64,000 nt of DNA from contig NW_003314308.1 in assembly GCF_000143415.4 (NCBI RefSeq), forward strand, positions 819,769 through 883,768, written 5' to 3'. A program made the translations under genes and the position numbers. This DNA is from Selaginella moellendorffii (taxonomy: Eukaryota > Streptophyta > Lycopodiopsida > Selaginellales > Selaginellaceae). Of this stretch, positions 22,764 through 35,600 are shown piece by piece; the stretch's first letter is position 1, and the number at the start of each line of letters is the position of its first letter. A model generated the notes under the pieces. The model did no database searches. It was not told the origin of the DNA and saw only the letters and a program-made list of their open reading frames with translations.

Positions 22764-24136
22764 CTACTGGGACGATCGCTTCTTCTTTGAAGCAGCATCG
22801 CCGTCGCCACCGCCACCGCCACCGCCACCGCCATCGTCCGGCTTACTCCTCTTTCTCGAAGCGTTGCTCTCGCCCTCGGACGAACAGGCTCTCAAGGTGT
22901 CGAGAAGTAGTACCTGGCTTGAGGACGACACTGGACAGATTGGATCCACAAGCACGTCCTCCACAACCCCGCAGCACTTGTCAAAGCTAGCCTGTGATCA
23001 TCGATAGCAACCAAGATCAAATACCAAAGCGCCACCACCAACGTTTACCTCTTCCACGAGTAGCATCCCCAGAAGAAGTTGCTTCAAAGCTTGAGCCTGC
23101 AATGGGACAGTCTCTTGAAGAGCACAGACCGTGGCCGCCACCGCCACGACCGACGCAGAGAAATCGAGGAAAACAATCTCTGCCACCCACAAACCAAGCG
23201 GTATTTCACAAACGAACAAAACAAGTGGAAGCTTGCCTGCTAGAGTCCCCAGGAGAAGCTCGTTGATTCTATTCCACGCCAGTAGCTTCAAGTGTTGCTG
23301 GAGCTCTATGCTGCGCAACAATCCCCCCACGAAGGAGAAGGCCGTGATCGAGTTCAGTCTCCACTCCAGCAACTTCATCACCGACACCTCCATTCTCTGG
23401 ATCGTCACGCTCTCGAAAAGGTGCTCCAGGCCCTCAATCTGACCAAGAGCAATCAACGGATCGTCCCGGATCGAAGCAACCAATCGCTGCCAACTTACCT
23501 GTAAATCCTGGAGCAGCGGCACGAAAGTCTCCTCCATTTTCGCCGCTAGAGATAAGCATGCAATGGATAGCAACTCGATCATCCAAGCTTTCCAAACCTG
23601 TAAGAAAAGCTTACAAACGGACCCCCAAAAACAAAACAAAAAAACTCGCTCGATCGATCGAGAGAACCTTGTGTCGGAGCTCCTTGGCAAGATATCTGTC
23701 CAAGTAGCTCACCGAGAGCGCCACCGTCGCGGGGCTAAACCCATACACGCCACGAACCTAGACGAAAGAAGAAAAAGATCAAGAAAACGGGGCATCGGCT
23801 AAGAAATCTCGATCGATCGCAAGAAAGAATCCATACCTTGATCATCCAATCCACGGCATTGGATCTGGCCGCGGAGACGAGCGGCTGGGACTCGAGACTG
23901 GAGCGATATTGGGGGCCGGGAGAATGCGCGACCTCCCGGCTCGCAAGATTCCTGAGAGCTTGCTCCTCGCCGTGGCGATCCATGTCGATCGCGCGGCACA
24001 GGAGATGGGGAGCCGCCGGGGGCCAGGCGCGGCCGCTGCTGCTGCAAGGGCTGGAGCTGCCGCTGGCGCAGCTGCCGATGTCCTCATTGCACTCGAGGAG
24101 GAGGAGATCGTCATCGCCGTCGGCAGCGATGGCCAT
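22764..24136 (-). CDS. D-type cyclin (second of a convergent pair)
   Basis: Exons 24136-23837, 23757-23668, 23597-23499, 23438-23237, 23179-23049, 22991-22764; 349 residues. It carries LxCxE as LECNE near residue 14, and the cyclin box: SNAVDWMIK, FSPATVALSVSYLDRYL, WKAWMIELLSIACLSLAAKMEE, MEVSVMKLLEWRL. Exons 3, 4 and 5 are 99, 202 and 131 nt, exactly as in the plus-strand paralogue. Intron 4 begins GC (AG|GCAAGC), a rare but accepted GC-AG intron; the paralogue has GT there. The C terminus has a nine-Gly run coded by a CCACCG microsatellite (22800-22835), followed by a basic KKKRS tail. Same inferred role as the other cyclin. Confidence 0.93.
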
Positions 24137-24209
24137 TCTTCTTGATCGGCGCTGCTCACATCCTGGATTTGCCCTGGCTCTCCTTCTTCTTCTTCGTCAA
24201 GCCCAAGCA

Positions 24210-24241
<32 letters not shown>

Positions 24242-25101
24242 AGCGAGCGAGTAAAATCAATGAGCGCGATTGAGCCCCAAATTTCACGTCCAAATCGAAA
24301 TAAAACTCGCTCATAATTCCCGGAAATACGAGGCCAGCTACTGTATCGCTCCCTGTACTTGGTATTTTTCTTCCCCTCCATGATGATTGGTTTGATTTTC
24401 ATCCGCCAAGGTGTCCACCTTTATTTGAATCCATGGGATCAAACAATCATAACTTCAATATGCCTCCAATCTTTTCCAATCACACACTAAACCTTTGCGT
24501 GATCGGACCTTCCATCGATCGATCAACTCAATCGATTAGAAAATGAAAGTTTTTCCTTGACCAGAAACTTCGATCAAAGGTCAAGGTGAAATTGTTTGCC
24601 ACTGTTTTTTCACTTTGGCCTTTGGTTCTTGGCGAATCCAACAAGTTGGCTGGATTTGGAGAAGGGTGACAATACACACACACACACACACACAGAGCAA
24701 AAACACTGACTGGGGCCTTTTGTCCAAATTGGCTGGGCTGGGTTTTTGGCAGGCCAGGCCGGGGAGATGCCAAACAATGGCAAGCTTCCAAACTCGCCCA
24801 CGTCAGCTCGCCACGTCCGCGCCAGCGCAGCCCTAGCCTCCCACGTCAGCTGCCCCAACAAAGATTGACACAAGGGATTGTTTATCCCTCTAAATATGCC
24901 AGATCGAAACGCCATCTTGACAAACAAGGGAAACAGCCAACACCAGCCGTGGATCTGGGCTCCTCAAAATCTGGCTGCCAACTTTCTCCAAAAGTAAATC
25001 GAAAGTTTCGAGGTTAAAGGTAAAGATTGAGCAAAATATGAAGAGAAAAAGGTAAATAAAGATTTATGAAATGCATTTTTTTCTAGTTCTTGTTCTTGCT
25101 G
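24137..25101. other. Cyclin upstream region
   Basis: No gene supported. Includes a GA/CT run at 24211-24241 in the cyclin leader and a (CA)n microsatellite at 24673-24694. Confidence 0.45.
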
Positions 25102-25173
25102 TTCCCTTGAGATGGATCGAGTTTGTCCGGCCTTGAATCTGTAGCCATGCTGTCTCGCGAGGCGCACCGGATC
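25102..25173 (-). pseudogene. Inverted 5' piece of the third lectin-domain gene copy
   Basis: The minus strand reads DPVRLARQHGYRF and onward to SISRE; this aligns without gaps to the segment just after the signal peptide of the intact paralogue (DPVFQARQHPWRL to VISRA), with about half the residues the same and the DNA block GCGAGACAGCA shared. The rest of the copy lies next to it on the plus strand, starting where this piece stops. Best read as the 5' part of copy 3 turned round by a small inversion. Confidence 0.6.
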
Positions 25174-25207
25174 CACGCCATGCACACGTGAAATCTCAAA
25201 ATTAGGC

Positions 25208-25939
25208 TTACAATCTCATCCGAACACTGCCCCAGAAGGAATCATCCTACACCTCGGGAAGGAGCTTCACATCCTCGTTCATGGTCCGGCTATGGTTCTT
25301 TACCTTCCTCTCAGCCGATGATGGGCTGTGCTCTTCTCCACAGACATCGAGCAAGGCGGCTATGGCAGGATCGCGTACGTGTGGAAGAACTTCGGCATCG
25401 ATTATGTGTCATGGGCTCGGCGGCCAGGGCTGGACACTTCCAATCGAGTACGAGTTCCCGGTAGCATCAAGCTCGCCTGGCCTCAGCGGCCAGCGCTGGA
25501 CACTGCCAGCAATCCAGTACGCCTGCTCGGTGATCCTGATCCCGACTGGGGGAACTGCTGGCCCTTTCGATCCAGCATCATCGGGGGAGCTGATGAGGCA
25601 GTTGGCTCCATCATCGGCCGCAGCGCCACGCTCGTCTCGCCCAGCGGCCGCTACAAGGCGAGGATGCAGCGCGACTGCAACTTTGTGCTCTACGACACTT
25701 ACCGCGACACGAACAAGGTGGTGTGGGCGAGCGACACCTTCGGCAAGGGCACTGAATGCTCCCTCATCCTGCAAATCGACGCAAATCTGGTGCTCCTCGA
25801 CGCTAAGGGGACGATCTTGTTCGTGTCGGGCGCATTCTGCGACAGTTGCGCCCTCACCGCCGCGCTCTCCGTCACGGACGGGGGCTACATCGTCATCTGG
25901 GAGACCGACTACCAAACCGAGCTCTGGCGCAAGCCATAG
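25208..25939 (+). pseudogene. GNA-lectin-domain gene, copy 3 (rearranged)
   Basis: Similarity to the intact copy starts at LIRTLPQ (paralogue ILKTIRS), runs through GRSFTSSF and VRLWFF, then loses about 25-30 codons and shifts frame near 25345. From there an open frame continues (GYGRIAYVWKNFGIDYVSW) through the complete lectin domain to the TAG at 25937: QRDCNFVLY keeps the mannose-site pattern, LQIDANLVLL is the weak second site, and GGYIVIWETDYQTELW is the usual end. No signal peptide is joined to it, since the 5' piece is inverted. The lectin part alone could still be translated, but as a gene it looks broken. Confidence 0.8.
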
Positions 25940-27060
25940 CCCTAACCCTAATTTCCATACCAGGAATATTCGCAAGCTACCAAGAATATTCGTTGGGCGT
26001 TTTGGTGCATTTGGCCCTGAGCTTCTCCCAACCGCCTCGTCGTGCTCCCTGGCTACCTCGTTTGCGAGGCATGGTTCTTGCCTAAAAGCCCCTTCTTGGC
26101 GCCCTCGATTTCGTCCTTGAGCATTGCCTTGGCGTCATCCAGGACGCTCCGCCCCTCGCCCTCATCGTCACCTGCGCTGCCAGATTTTGCTTTCTCTGCC
26201 TGCTCGTATTTCTCGTTGAGGCCTGCTGCATGGCGTCCAGGGGCATTCCAACCTCAAACAGCTCGAAGAAATGACAGTGGATTTGGTGCATCAGTCTGCG
26301 GTCTCGGAAGAGCTGGTGATAGCCATTGACGTTGTCAACAAAGTTCTAGAAGAAACGACACTTGACGTGCCCGCGAAGCCTGTTCCTGTGACTTTGGAAG
26401 GGCCCGGGCCCAGCGTCATCCTCCAGAGCCTCCAATTCGACCGATGCAGATAGAACGAGAGAAATGCGTGGAAGAACCAGCTATACCCGTGACGAAGGCA
26501 GAAGACAAGTTTGTAGCTCCTGGTGCGAGTGTCGCAAAGCAGCACTGCGAGAGCCCGGCCAAGATCGCCAAGGAGCAGCTGGTTTCGGTCATGAAGGAGC
26601 TAAAGTCATGGCTATTGCTGGTGCTTACGGTTGATGGCTATGACATATCATAGGAATTCAAGACCGCAAGGGGTTTGACTCTCGACCACCAGGCTCTCGG
26701 CTTTGCGAAGTTGTTGGATCTCATGAAGAAGGTCTGGATGTGGTCCAGATATCATATCCCAGGCCTGGTCTCTGCAGGATATATCCTTCTGGGACGACTG
26801 CAAGTCAAGACTAAGGAGAAGGAGAAAGACAAAGACAAGGCCAGGGACAAGTGATATCATGCATCGGTTGAGAGGCTGGCCGTTGTCGTTCATCAGCAGG
26901 AGGGGTGTCTGTGATCTAGCATCCATTTACAAGGAATTCAAAGCCGAGTGTAAGTTGAAGCTAGAGGCTAATGAGCAAGGCTTCTCTAGTATGAGTAAGT
27001 TAGAGCAGTTTTCCAATATTGTCTACAGTATGCCTGTAAATATGGTTTTTTGTTTATAAT
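25940..27060. other. Unrecognised fragments, no intact gene
   Basis: On the minus strand near 26090-26290 two frames joined by a frameshift read ELFEVGMPLDAMQQA and NEKYEQAEKAKSG, which looks like a decayed exon of a charged protein I do not recognise. Short plus-strand frames at 26271-26653 have balanced composition but no family pattern. A telo-box-like CCCTAACCCTAA lies at 25941-25953. Confidence 0.3.
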
Positions 27061-28309
27061 TAGTTACAAAACTATGTGGTTGTGTCTGCAAAAAATAATC
27101 TATATGTCACTTTTGTGTTTTAGGAATGGTTTTGGACCATGACAGAAGTGGTTTTGCACATAGTTTGTTTACTAGTTTCTAGTATGATATATGTCTTATT
27201 TGGTGATCACTCTAAGAGTGGTTTCTAGTGTGGTTTCTTGGAGCAATTTAGATTTTTTATATCATTCACCAACATAAATATAGTTTTAAAATTATATGTG
27301 TGACTAATGGAGAGAGTAGGATTTGGAAGAATTTTTTGGGCTCTATATGCACCTAATTTTTAGCACAATTTATTTTTATATTTGAATACAAATTTGTTAA
27401 CAATATATTTTGTAAAATATAGTAATGGTTTTAAATACATTTTCCTAGTAACTAATATTCTACCATTATAGGTATTTGTGGAACAAACCTTTTTTAATTG
27501 ACTAATTTTCTAAACTTCACAAACCATTCAATAATATATGTTAATACTAACTTGATTTTAGTTTTATGGGCATTTGATGTAGAAATATTCTATGGTTATA
27601 TAGTACTAGTTTACATTAGCAAGAGAAGGCTCTAATTAGAGTGGTAATTGCATTATTTATAGTAGTTACACTATCAAGAAGAGGCACTGGTGATTTGTAA
27701 GTGGTGCAATTTGTTCTTAATCCCTTTGTATGAAGTGATTAAAATATTGTACATATGTAATTTCTAGAGGATGAGCTTGTTAAACGTTATGGTGAACTTT
27801 ATAAACTTGTGATCTAACTTGCCTCAACACTTGATACAATCCTTTCCTAAATGAACTATATATAGTAAGATTGGGAAAATGAACTAACACCAAATCATTT
27901 ATTTTGTATTCCATTGCTATATGATGATGAGAGTTGTAGCACTAATATTATCTCATTTGTATGCAGCCCAAATATTTAATAGACTTTACTTAAATGAGTG
28001 AAAGAATGCTCGTCAAATATTGATCCTAGAAATTAACATTAGTAACTTGTGGTAATCATGAAGGTAAACCCAACTTTTTTTTCACAATATTGGATTATGA
28101 TTATATAAAAGTTTATATAGTGAAGCAACAATGGAACTTTATACCTTAGTGACATATGCATATAAAAAAGATGGCAAATAACCATCCCAATCTAAATATT
28201 AAAAATTTATATACTTTACATTCCGCAAACTTGTGGCAACAGGCCGAGCAATAGAAGTTAAACTCGAGCATGTATCAACAAACATAGATAAACCATTCAT
28301 CTATGTAGT
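27061..28309. other. AT-rich region, nothing recognised
   Basis: Start of the repeat-rich half of the window. No open frames of note, no terminal repeats found. Confidence 0.4.
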
Positions 28310-29265
28310 GCATATGATCATGGGATGATTGGATATATTGTCACCGTGGATTTTTGAAACCTTAGGGGATAAATGGGGATAAAATAGCTGTTAAGAGCTC
28401 TCTCATAAAGCAATTGTCTTTTTTTAGTTGGCTTAAGGGGAGAGAAATAGGGTGCATTACATGTACCATAGAATAATCACAAAGTAGAATATAGACCTTC
28501 TATGTGTTATATGTCACATGCCATGTATTCAAAGATAGTGGTGTAGAACTCGAGTTTCAAGACCTTGGGCCACTAAATGAAACAACGGAGCCAAACTCTT
28601 AAGCATGGAGCCAAGGAACAAAGATACTAGAGCATAGAGTAACTCCTGAGCGTACAACCCAAGAAACAAAAAGATAGGACTACAGAGCGACTTAGAACAA
28701 TTCTAGAGGATCTAACATCCCAATGCCAAGACTAGCACACAAAACGGAGCCAAACAGAGTTTAGCGATATTTTAACATACTGGTGGCATAATGCGAAAAT
28801 ATAAGTATTTCACCAATTAGCATGATATGGAATTTGGGCTTAGACCCAAGCTGGACGCAAAACAAGGATAAGCATATAAGCGAGAGCTAGACTATGCCTT
28901 AGGTTGGTCGGCTATGCCCGACTTACTCACTATCCTTATTATACATTTGGAACCCTCCATAACTCATCCCATGATCACATATGCTACACTCACCCCCCCT
29001 TAAAAAATGTCAATGTCCTCATTAACTATTAACTAACAACTTTTATTAAGCCAAAGGGAACTAACACCTCCATTTCCAGACTAAATCTACCAATTCTTCC
29101 ATTATGTAAACTAGCTATTATATGTGAGGCAACTAGTCATCCACCTATGCCCAATACATACGATTTCAAATTTAGAGGTAGAAATATTATATTTTTAAGT
29201 AGCCACTAATCAATAGGAATCGAACCTGTGCCATTTGCTCTGATACCAAATGTAGCACACCTGAA
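28310..29265. repeat. Fragments of the small LTR element family found at 50327-50999
   Basis: 28311-28466 matches the 162-bp LTR at 50327 in opposite orientation (GATCATGGGATG, GGGGATAAA, CTTAAGGGGAGAGA). 28965-29262 matches that element's internal part in the same orientation, from CACCCCCCCTT through to a tRNA-Met-type primer site (GCTCTGATACCAAAT, reverse strand). The pieces are rearranged and the middle is not recognised. Confidence 0.55.
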
Positions 29266-30180
29266 TTTGGAGCCGAACTCCAAGGTTGTTGTGCTACAAA
29301 GCGAGGGTACAATCCTATGAGCACCAGTTCCCCGTATCTAGCACTTGCACGCAAAATGGTATTAGATGGTGTTTGGCACAATTTTGGTATACCAATGGCC
29401 TTACGCAAGAAGGAGGGTACCCCACTGACTAGAGCAGCGTGGAGCTTGGGTTTAAACCCAAATCGGACTTAGAACAAGGAGCGACACAGCCTAGCAGGAG
29501 CTAAACTAATATTTTAGGTGGTTGGATATGCATTCCAACCATTATCCCTACTATACATTTGGAACACCCTCCCCCTTTTAGGAACACACGCTTTGGGCTT
29601 TCACCCCAAGCTTCTCTTAGTATTAAGAGTTAGTCCTTGGAATTAATTCAAAACTTATTAAATATGGAATGGCATTAGATTGCGAATTTGGATATGGGAT
29701 AAACACCATTATGTTTAGGCCAATCTCTACATTCCATAAATATGCCAAATTAGCAAATCTAGACACTTTCCATAATTAGCCAATGGAACGAAATAAGACC
29801 AATACAAAGGGCATAATAGCGAAGGTGTTTGGTAGACACGGTAAGCTATCATGTAACAATATTGAGAAACTAAACTCAATATCAAAGGGGTTCCCAACAC
29901 TAGCAAGTGCAAGTCAATGAATGAGTTTTTTTAACTAGGTCAAATATGCTTGACAAATAGTATTTAAGAATTCCGTCCTTATGCTCATCTGGTCAAGTGC
30001 ACATGCAATGACTAGTTTCTCAACTAGCTTGGGTGGAGACCATAAAAGAAACCAGTAGTATGACCTCCTGCTATCGTGGCAGTAAGGAAAGAGTATCCAT
30101 AAAGATTGGCCGACAAGTATCTTTTAATACCTGAAGTTAGAGCTTGGGTAGGTTTTGAGCTTATGAGTTCACTAGTTGAG
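29266..30180 (-). repeat. LTR-like repeat related to 46238-47125
   Basis: Long similarity to the LTR of gypsy B: shared words include AGCACCAG, TCCCCGTATC, GTTTGGCACAATTTTGG, GACTAGAGCAGCGTGGAGC and CTACTATACATTTGGAAC in the same order. No second LTR or coding part is attached, so it may be a solo LTR. Confidence 0.6.
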
Positions 30181-30340
30181 CTCATGAGCTGAGCTCACGG
30201 CTTCTCAAACACAAGAAAAACATTGGTTTGTCCTGAACCAACATCTTTTCATTTTTCAAATTTTGATTTAATCTATATTTCCAAGTAAATTCGACCAATA
30301 AAATACAAATATAAATATAGATCTGAAAACTAAAATCAAT

Positions 30341-31296
30341 CTAAAAATACTTCTCAAGCTCCGCAACTGTAAGGCTTGCCTGGTGGATGTGATGGTTGAT
30401 CTTAGGATCTTGGTTTACTTCCTGCATAAAAATGTAATAGATGTGCTTGCAGGCTAAATATACCTTTCCCCTGTTCTCCCTCTGTGTAAAATCTGGATAG
30501 GTATAGGATGGATTTTCACAGATTTTGGCAGTGTAGCTTGTACCCTTTGACAACTTAGTCACAACAACAAACTCTTTAACCACAGTTGGACCTTGAATTC
30601 AACTATAGCTATAGTCAAGTTGCATTGCAACCTATAGAAGAAATGGGTATAATGTAAACTGGCATGGAATCCTTAAAAAATGAAAAGCCACTTACTTGTG
30701 ATCATAGACATGGGCTCACATAGTTGACCAGCCTGAAACTCGTTCCATGTGGTCAAAATGGATCCAGGAATTAGCCAAGTCCCCATCTCCATCCATATCC
30801 ATTTGTTGTACAAAGTCCACACCAGAAGCAAGACCAAGGGTAAACATCTTAAAGATGAAAGGGTGTTGATTGTTCAAAGTCACTTGGCCAACAAACAAAC
30901 TCTCATGAATAAACTCATAGGGACATTGCCTCTTTAGCTCCAAAATCCAGATTGAAGCTTTCCATCTCACCTTTCTCACATCTAGTTCTTTATTCTACCA
31001 AAAAAAAGAGTGTTATTAGTGATAAAGTAGATTTAAGTATTAATTTTATACCTATTTAAATTTGTCACGGGTTTTATATTTCAAAGTAGGTCCTTCAAGC
31101 TATCTCCGTGAACTCATTTTTGGTATCAGATTGTAGCAATGTGTCCACCACATAGTCCTTTAGTATAGACTGTTAAACATACTTTGGAGTTGTAACACTT
31201 TTCTTCCCAGCCTCTATAGTAACAGTAGCCTTCAAATTGCAAAAAGAATCACGGCAGATTCCTTCCTCTATTGCATGTTGGTGGTATCCAACATGT
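30341..31296 (-). pseudogene. 3' part of a zinc-finger/SWIM gene (MULE- or FAR1-like), split by an LTR element
   Basis: Three minus-strand coding pieces: the stretch next to the LTR element (about 31200-31296, starting GYHQHAIEEG), 30716-30979 (KASIWILELKRQCP) and 30341-30583. The last contains a SWIM-type finger (AKICENPS, PDFTQRENRG, LACKHIYYIF) in which the first two Cys of CxC are both Tyr (TAT codons). The first piece continues, in frame, the protein broken at 38515 on the other side of the LTR element. An in-frame TAA near 31165 and the lost Cys pair show decay. WRKY-GCM1 plus SWIM domains are the usual frame of Mutator-type transposases and FAR1 relatives; no central transposase domain is visible. 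Confidence 0.65.
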
Positions 31297-32698
31297 TGTG
31301 AGACACAAGATCCCTAGACCCCAAAGTGGAGCCGGAAAGGGTGCCATGTGGTAGTGGCCGAAGCGAAAGCCAAATGAGCGTAACACGTTTGGACTAAAAG
31401 CTTCGACTTGGAAGGTCGAGAGCGGGAGTGGAACTCCCAACAAAGTGCTTGAGGAGTGAGCATGAGGCGACCAATAAGCAAGGCTCCAAAAAGGGACCTA
31501 AAAAGGACTAACACATGACACATGGAAGTGTCCGAGATGGATCCAAGATGGACCCGAGATGGAGTCCGAGATGGACCCGAGTTGGAGTCCGAGATGGACC
31601 CGAAGTGGAGTCCGAGATGGACCCGAGATGGAGTCCGAGATGGAGTCCGAGATGGACCCGAAGTGGAGTCCGAGATGGACCCGAGATGGAGTCCCAGATG
31701 GACCCAAGATGGAGTCCGAGATGGAGTCCGAGATGGAGTCCAAGATGGAGTCCGAGATGGACCTGAAATGGAGTCTGAGATGAAACCGAGACCAAGATCG
31801 AGACCGAGTCCAGTTTGGCCCAGGAAGGCCATACCCAGTGTTAGGTGATGAACTGACCATTGGGAAGTCCAAGACTAGAGTGAATACGGACCGACAAGCG
31901 GGGTAGCTTAGTGAAGTGTTCAAGAGCCGGCTTTAGTTCCCCCGGGAGATCGACTGGCCGATGCTCCTAGTCCAAGTGTGGGTGGCACTACCTACTTGGA
32001 TACCAGGCGTGGCTCAACGGAACTTCGCTCTAAGCCCATGCCTAAAGCACCCAAAGGCGGAAGGTGGGGAGAGTACCCAGGAGGCCCGCATAGGGCCACG
32101 GTGTTCCGAAATGCTGTCCCAAAGTCCTAGGCTATGGAAAGGAAGAGCAGTGATCCTCTGGTGTGGTGACCAATGACACAATCATGTGGTGAGGAAGTCC
32201 CAGAGGACAGTGGGACTTGGTGGTCGGGCCTGTGGGCCTTGATTTAGTGGCAGTGTTGGTGAACACGGCCATGGACAGAAAAGGATCTTGGTGGGGACTG
32301 TTAAAGGGATATTGGGGAAGGCTGTTCCCCATGTCTGTGGGCATCTTAAGGATGCTAAGGAGTGGACCTACGATGGTCACTCATGAACAGATGGCCCAAT
32401 TTTTGAGAGATGGGACTGCGTTGCAGGTGGTGTTGGACCACCGATGTGACCAAGGTGAATGGGCATGGCCTTAGCGTAACAGGCTAGTATGTCGGTGGTA
32501 CCTTGGGGTGTCGGTCATGGGATCGGACACGTGGAGCACTTGGACCAAGTGCAAAGGTTGAGTGGCGAGGATGCCATTCATGGGGCTAGCAAGCCCAAGT
32601 CCGAAATAGGACTTATGGAGGTTGTGAGTGAGACTCCTCCAAGTGGTCGGAGGTGTGGTTAAATGACTAAAGTAGAATGGAAAAATTAGTTGCTTACA
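31297..32698 (+). repeat. 5' LTR of the LARD-like element
   Basis: Starts TGTGAGAC, ends TTACA. Carries the shorter minisatellite at about 31540-31790. Confidence 0.85.
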
Positions 32699-35600
32699 AC
32701 TTGGTATCAGAGCGGTTCCTTAGTCCGACTTTTATTGGTGGCCAAACATATCACCACTTGTATTGGAATTGGAAGGTCCTAGATATGGACCTATCCTTGA
32801 GGAGTAGCATGTCGAGAGGACATGGCTCTCCACTCAAGTTCATGCGTGAACTTGTGCACGATGTGGTGGATGGAAGAGGGCCAGTAAGGGAATGACTTTG
32901 GGATCTTGGGAACAGTATAAGGTTTCCTCAGAGAGCTGAGGATGTGATTTAGATGAGCGTTTGATGCAGCAAACGGGCTAACGTAGTTGTGGTAAACAAC
33001 TATAATTGGGATCATAGGAAAGATGTAGACTCCAAAACAATAAAGGAGTCACAAGATTACCCTCATATAGTTGAGGCTGGTGCTCATAACTTTGAGACTG
33101 GAATTGATGACCATGGGAGGTCAAATACAGAAGAGGACACAAGTCCTTGAAGGTGGCTAGGGCTACCTTTAATAAATGCTGGAACAACTCAAGGAGTTGG
33201 AGGTGTATTTAAAGATGAGTTGCTATTCTTATCACATGGACAAGTATTCTTAAGGGGCAAAGGTTAGCCCCAAGAAAATCATCAAGTGTCGGAGTAACAC
33301 TTGCAAAGATGGTCCTTGTGAGTAGGACATGAATACAAGAAGTTGTATTCCAGCGAGTTGACACCTCGAAGACTAAAACCTCGCAGATTGTTGGATTAGC
33401 AAAGTCCAAAATGCTGGATGACTCAAGTGGAGTCAAAGAATAGTCTTAAGGGGATTGGTTGAAGCATTTGGACTGAGGTGTATGGTGCCTCATGAGGTAT
33501 GGAGAGGATCATAAGATCCAAGTATGAGAACAATAGGTATCTCATTGATGGCAAAATGTGCCATACTAAAGTTGTGGGAAAGATGTTCCCAGAAGAAAAC
33601 AACTTTGGTCCAGAGTTGGGTGCAAATACTATGGTGCGATGCTAACGGATAGTTAGCATGAGGAATAACTATATTAGTCCTGGCAAAGACCTAGACACTA
33701 ATAAGTAATGTCATAAGGATAGGCTCGTGGGGCCAATGGTGTGGAGACATTAAATGTGCCAAGGTGTGATACCTTGAAGTGATGTTGGTGGGTTCATAAG
33801 AACCCCTTGCCAAGGGAATCCCAATGGAAATGGGAATGGCATAGCCTAAGCTGGAAGGCATGTGATAGAGTGTCGTGACCAAAACAATGATGGAGGTGTG
33901 GAAGCACTAGCAATGAGTTGTAGGACTTGATAACTATAAGGCAACTAAGCAAAAGGTGCAAGATAATTAGTTAAACTGGTAGAAGGTAGCTACCCAAGAC
34001 TTCTTAATGGCATAAGGAAGTTAGATATACCCTTATGGGGGATAAATTGCTTATGTTGCGATATAGTAAGTCAATGTTGTAAAAGGGAATGCTTATTGTC
34101 AAAAAGGCCATCATTTGGGACATCCAAACACTCTAGAACACCAGGAGGTGGTTTTTAATGTTGCGAGGGCAATAAATAAGGCTCAAGGGACTAAGTCCTT
34201 AGCGAATGATGGATAGAAGGTGCTATCCAAATGTCCAAGGTTGCGAAGACGGGAGAAAACAGTCTACCCGAATTGGACAAAGCCAAAAATGGAATTTTGG
34301 CAAGGCTAGTGATGGGTATGTAAGGGCCCATAAGCAACAACGTTAATCCCGGTGTGTGGGATTATAAGGTGAGCATACCTGGATTGAGGAACCACTCCCT
34401 AGGCTATCGGGTTGGTTCATCTCTAAGAATACTTGCTAAGGCATGATAGAAAGTGCAAAGCTATCCTCTTAGTCTGGAGGAGAATGACTGAAGGAAAGGT
34501 GGGAGGCCAAAAGCAAGTAGTAAGGGGATAGAACTAAACCATAGGAATTGAAGGGCAGAACCAAGGGTGGTTGTGCCAATTGGGAGTGGAGAATCAAGTA
34601 GGGGCTCGAAGGTGTTGTTGCTAGCAACTATGAGGCTATGGAGAGTCTAAAATATGGAATTGTCCATATTAGACTATATGGCAACTAGAAAGCTTGCGAA
34701 AAAGGAGGCTTTAGCAAGCTAAGGAATAAAGTTCCTTTGAGGTTCCCAAAGACAATTCTAGGTAACTTAGTACTTAGAAAGGCTAAGTGTAAATGGTTCA
34801 TAGAACGCGCGAAACCAGAGTGGCACAGCAGAAGCGTGGTCTTGAAGCTTGCCATGAGGCAAGGCTATTAAGGTTGGGGAAGTAGTTCCCAAGTGTTCAA
34901 AGAGAGGGCTTTGAACCAAAGTCGATGGTCAAGGACTTTCACGCTTATGCAGGAACCATGTTACGGTGGTCGGAAGACTTGCCAAGCGAGATTGGCAAGT
35001 CGGGGGAACAAATACCCTAGTTGAAGGTGATAACTTAAAAAAGGGTGGGCCATGGGGCCAAGTATGGAGGAGTCCATGCATGATCACAGACGTGTCAAGT
35101 GAGAGGACTTGGCAGTGTGGAGGAACTAGGTTCCTAAGCTATGATCTATAGCGCGCTTTGAGTAAAAGTTGGTGCACCGGCGTGGAAAGTCACGCCAGGC
35201 ATCCTGGGTGATGCCATCCGTAGATGCATATACGGAGGTTGGGTTCGAGTCCCGACCCTCTAGTGCTTGGGTTCGAGTCCCAAATCACTAGGGCGTGGTG
35301 ATGGTTTGGAATATGAGGACACTCATTTTTCGGTGGTCATGGGCTCTCAATGAGGAGATTGGGTTGGGCACACCACCAAGCGAGGGATGCCTCGGAGTCG
35401 TGATGCACGGTTAGATTGCTTAGAGTGAAAGCTCGGCATATCTAACTTGAACACTTTGGTGCAAAGGGCACCAAGGACGTGGTGAATGAGATGGGGACAC
35501 CCAATCTTAGTTGCTATGGATCCTTGGCCGGAAGGGCTAGCTTGGGCGCACCGCTAAGTGTGGGGGATGCCCCCGGGGTCATGGTCAACAACTTGAAGGT

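Noticed and set aside
31500-31920. Long open frames on both strands (83-172 residues, rich in SDS, GPSRTPSR or MESEMDPRW)
   Set aside because: They are readings of the 23-bp LTR minisatellite, whose period leaves several frames without stops; no gene-like start, and the same array recurs in the other LTR.
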